This document shows, piece by piece, positions 63,574 to 64,000 of a stretch of 64,000 bases of DNA. The notes below the pieces were generated by a model. The model was not told the DNA's origin, did no database searches, and saw only the letters and a program-made list of their open reading frames with translations. The stretch comes from Clostridium sp. CM027. GTDB lineage: Bacteria; Bacillota; Clostridia; Clostridiales; Clostridiaceae. A program made the translations under genes and the position numbers. How positions within the stretch are numbered: position 1 is the first letter of the stretch; each line of letters opens with the position of its first letter. The stretch spans positions 372,001 to 436,000 of the forward strand of contig NZ_CP077725.1 in NCBI RefSeq assembly GCF_024730565.1, read 5' to 3'.

Positions 63574-64000
63574 ATGGGAATTTCCGTTGCCATAGATGGA
63601 CCTGCAGGTGCAGGTAAAAGTACTATAGCTAAAATGATAGGTGAAAAATTTGGTCTTATGTATATTAACACGGGAGCAATGTATAGAGCAGTTACTTTAA
63701 AGGCGATGAATGCAAACATATCAGAAAATAATGTAGATGATTTACTTAAAATGGTGGAATCTTTAGAAATTCATTTTGAAGAAGAACGTCTATTTGTTAA
63801 TAAGGAAGATCTGACATATATGATAAATATGCCTATTATAAGCAACAATGTTTCAAAATATGCAGCTATTCCTGAAATCAGAGAAATACTTGTTAAGCTA
63901 CAACAAAATATAGCCAAAAAATTTAATGTTATTATGGATGGACGCGATATTGGTACAGTTGTACTTAAGGATGCTTCTTTTAAATTTTATTTAACTGCGA
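63574..64000 (+). CDS. cmk: Cytidylate kinase, N-terminal part
   Basis: Phosphorylates CMP and dCMP. The gene runs off the window; about 142 codons are visible. The P-loop is AIDGPAGAGKSTIAK (about residues 6-20), followed by YINTGAMYRAVTLKA and the VIMDGRDIGTVV block (about 121-132), all of the cytidylate kinase type. AGGGGTG precedes the ATG by 7 nt. Confidence 0.95.
   Translation, partial: MGISVAIDGPAGAGKSTIAKMIGEKFGLMYINTGAMYRAVTLKAMNANISENNVDDLLKMVESLEIHFEEERLFVNKEDLTYMINMPIISNNVSKYAAIPEIREILVKLQQNIAKKFNVIMDGRDIGTVVLKDASFKFYLTA

Overview
This AT-rich window comes from a low-GC Gram-positive anaerobe, most likely Clostridium sensu stricto. The basis is gene content and order (rpsB-tsf-pyrH-frr-uppS-cdsA-dxr-rseP-ispG-polC; rimP-nusA-ylxR-ylxQ-infB-rbfA-nrnA-truB-ribF; rpsO-pnp-M16 protease-ylmC-aspartokinase-tepA-spoIIIE; rimO-pgsA-recA-rny), frequent TTG/GTG starts behind strong AGGAGG sites, and the PolC-type replicase. 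No rRNA, tRNA, CRISPR array or intact insertion sequence was seen.

Layout. 1-12.7 kb: translation factors, the UMP kinase, undecaprenyl and phospholipid precursor genes, two MEP-pathway genes, the RseP protease and polC. Two intergenic fold-back elements interrupt this normally tight cluster, before dxr and before polC. 12.7-20.4 kb: the nusA-infB operon behind a multi-hairpin leader. 20.4-29.1 kb: rpsO with a probable S15-responsive leader, pnp and a cluster of sporulation-associated genes. 29.3-36 kb: rimO, pgsA, recA with a LexA box, rny, an aminotransferase and HPr. 36-41 kb is accessory: an orphan tyrosine recombinase, a decayed WG-repeat gene, a CGGC protein with UvsE, a short SEDS-like membrane protein whose best start is separated from its reading frame by a run of 11 A, and a relic of a serine-recombinase helix-turn-helix. 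41.1-46.5 kb: a two-component system plus ABC exporter laid out like Bacillus LnrJK-LnrLMN, with three copies of a 10-mer in front of the exporter. 46.6-47.5 kb: a tail-less SSB and msrA. 47.6-57.3 kb: a sigma-54 activator followed by an eight-gene Mrp-type cation/proton antiporter operon that has a near-consensus sigma-54 promoter. 57.4-64 kb: an iron-type alcohol dehydrogenase, rluB, an RpiR-type regulator, gdhA, a HI0933-type flavoprotein and the start of cmk.

The most interesting signals are: (1) a dispersed structured repeat with at least four copies (4434-4493, 8131-8311, 38970-39120 reversed, 46970-47037). It shares a core ending in GGAGATGATTTAAT. Three copies are flanked by inverted repeats that differ from locus to locus, and one copy supplies the ribosome-binding site and ATG of msrA. 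(2) The sigma-54 control of an Mrp antiporter by the adjacent activator. (3) The SEDS-like gene with the poly-A start. (4) The operator-like triple repeat that doubles as a terminator in the Lnr-like locus. Several gene starts are set here downstream of the longest open frame because a ribosome-binding site decides them (infB, rpsO, pnp, recA, pgsA, ispG, mnhE/F/D, rluB, the alcohol dehydrogenase and others).
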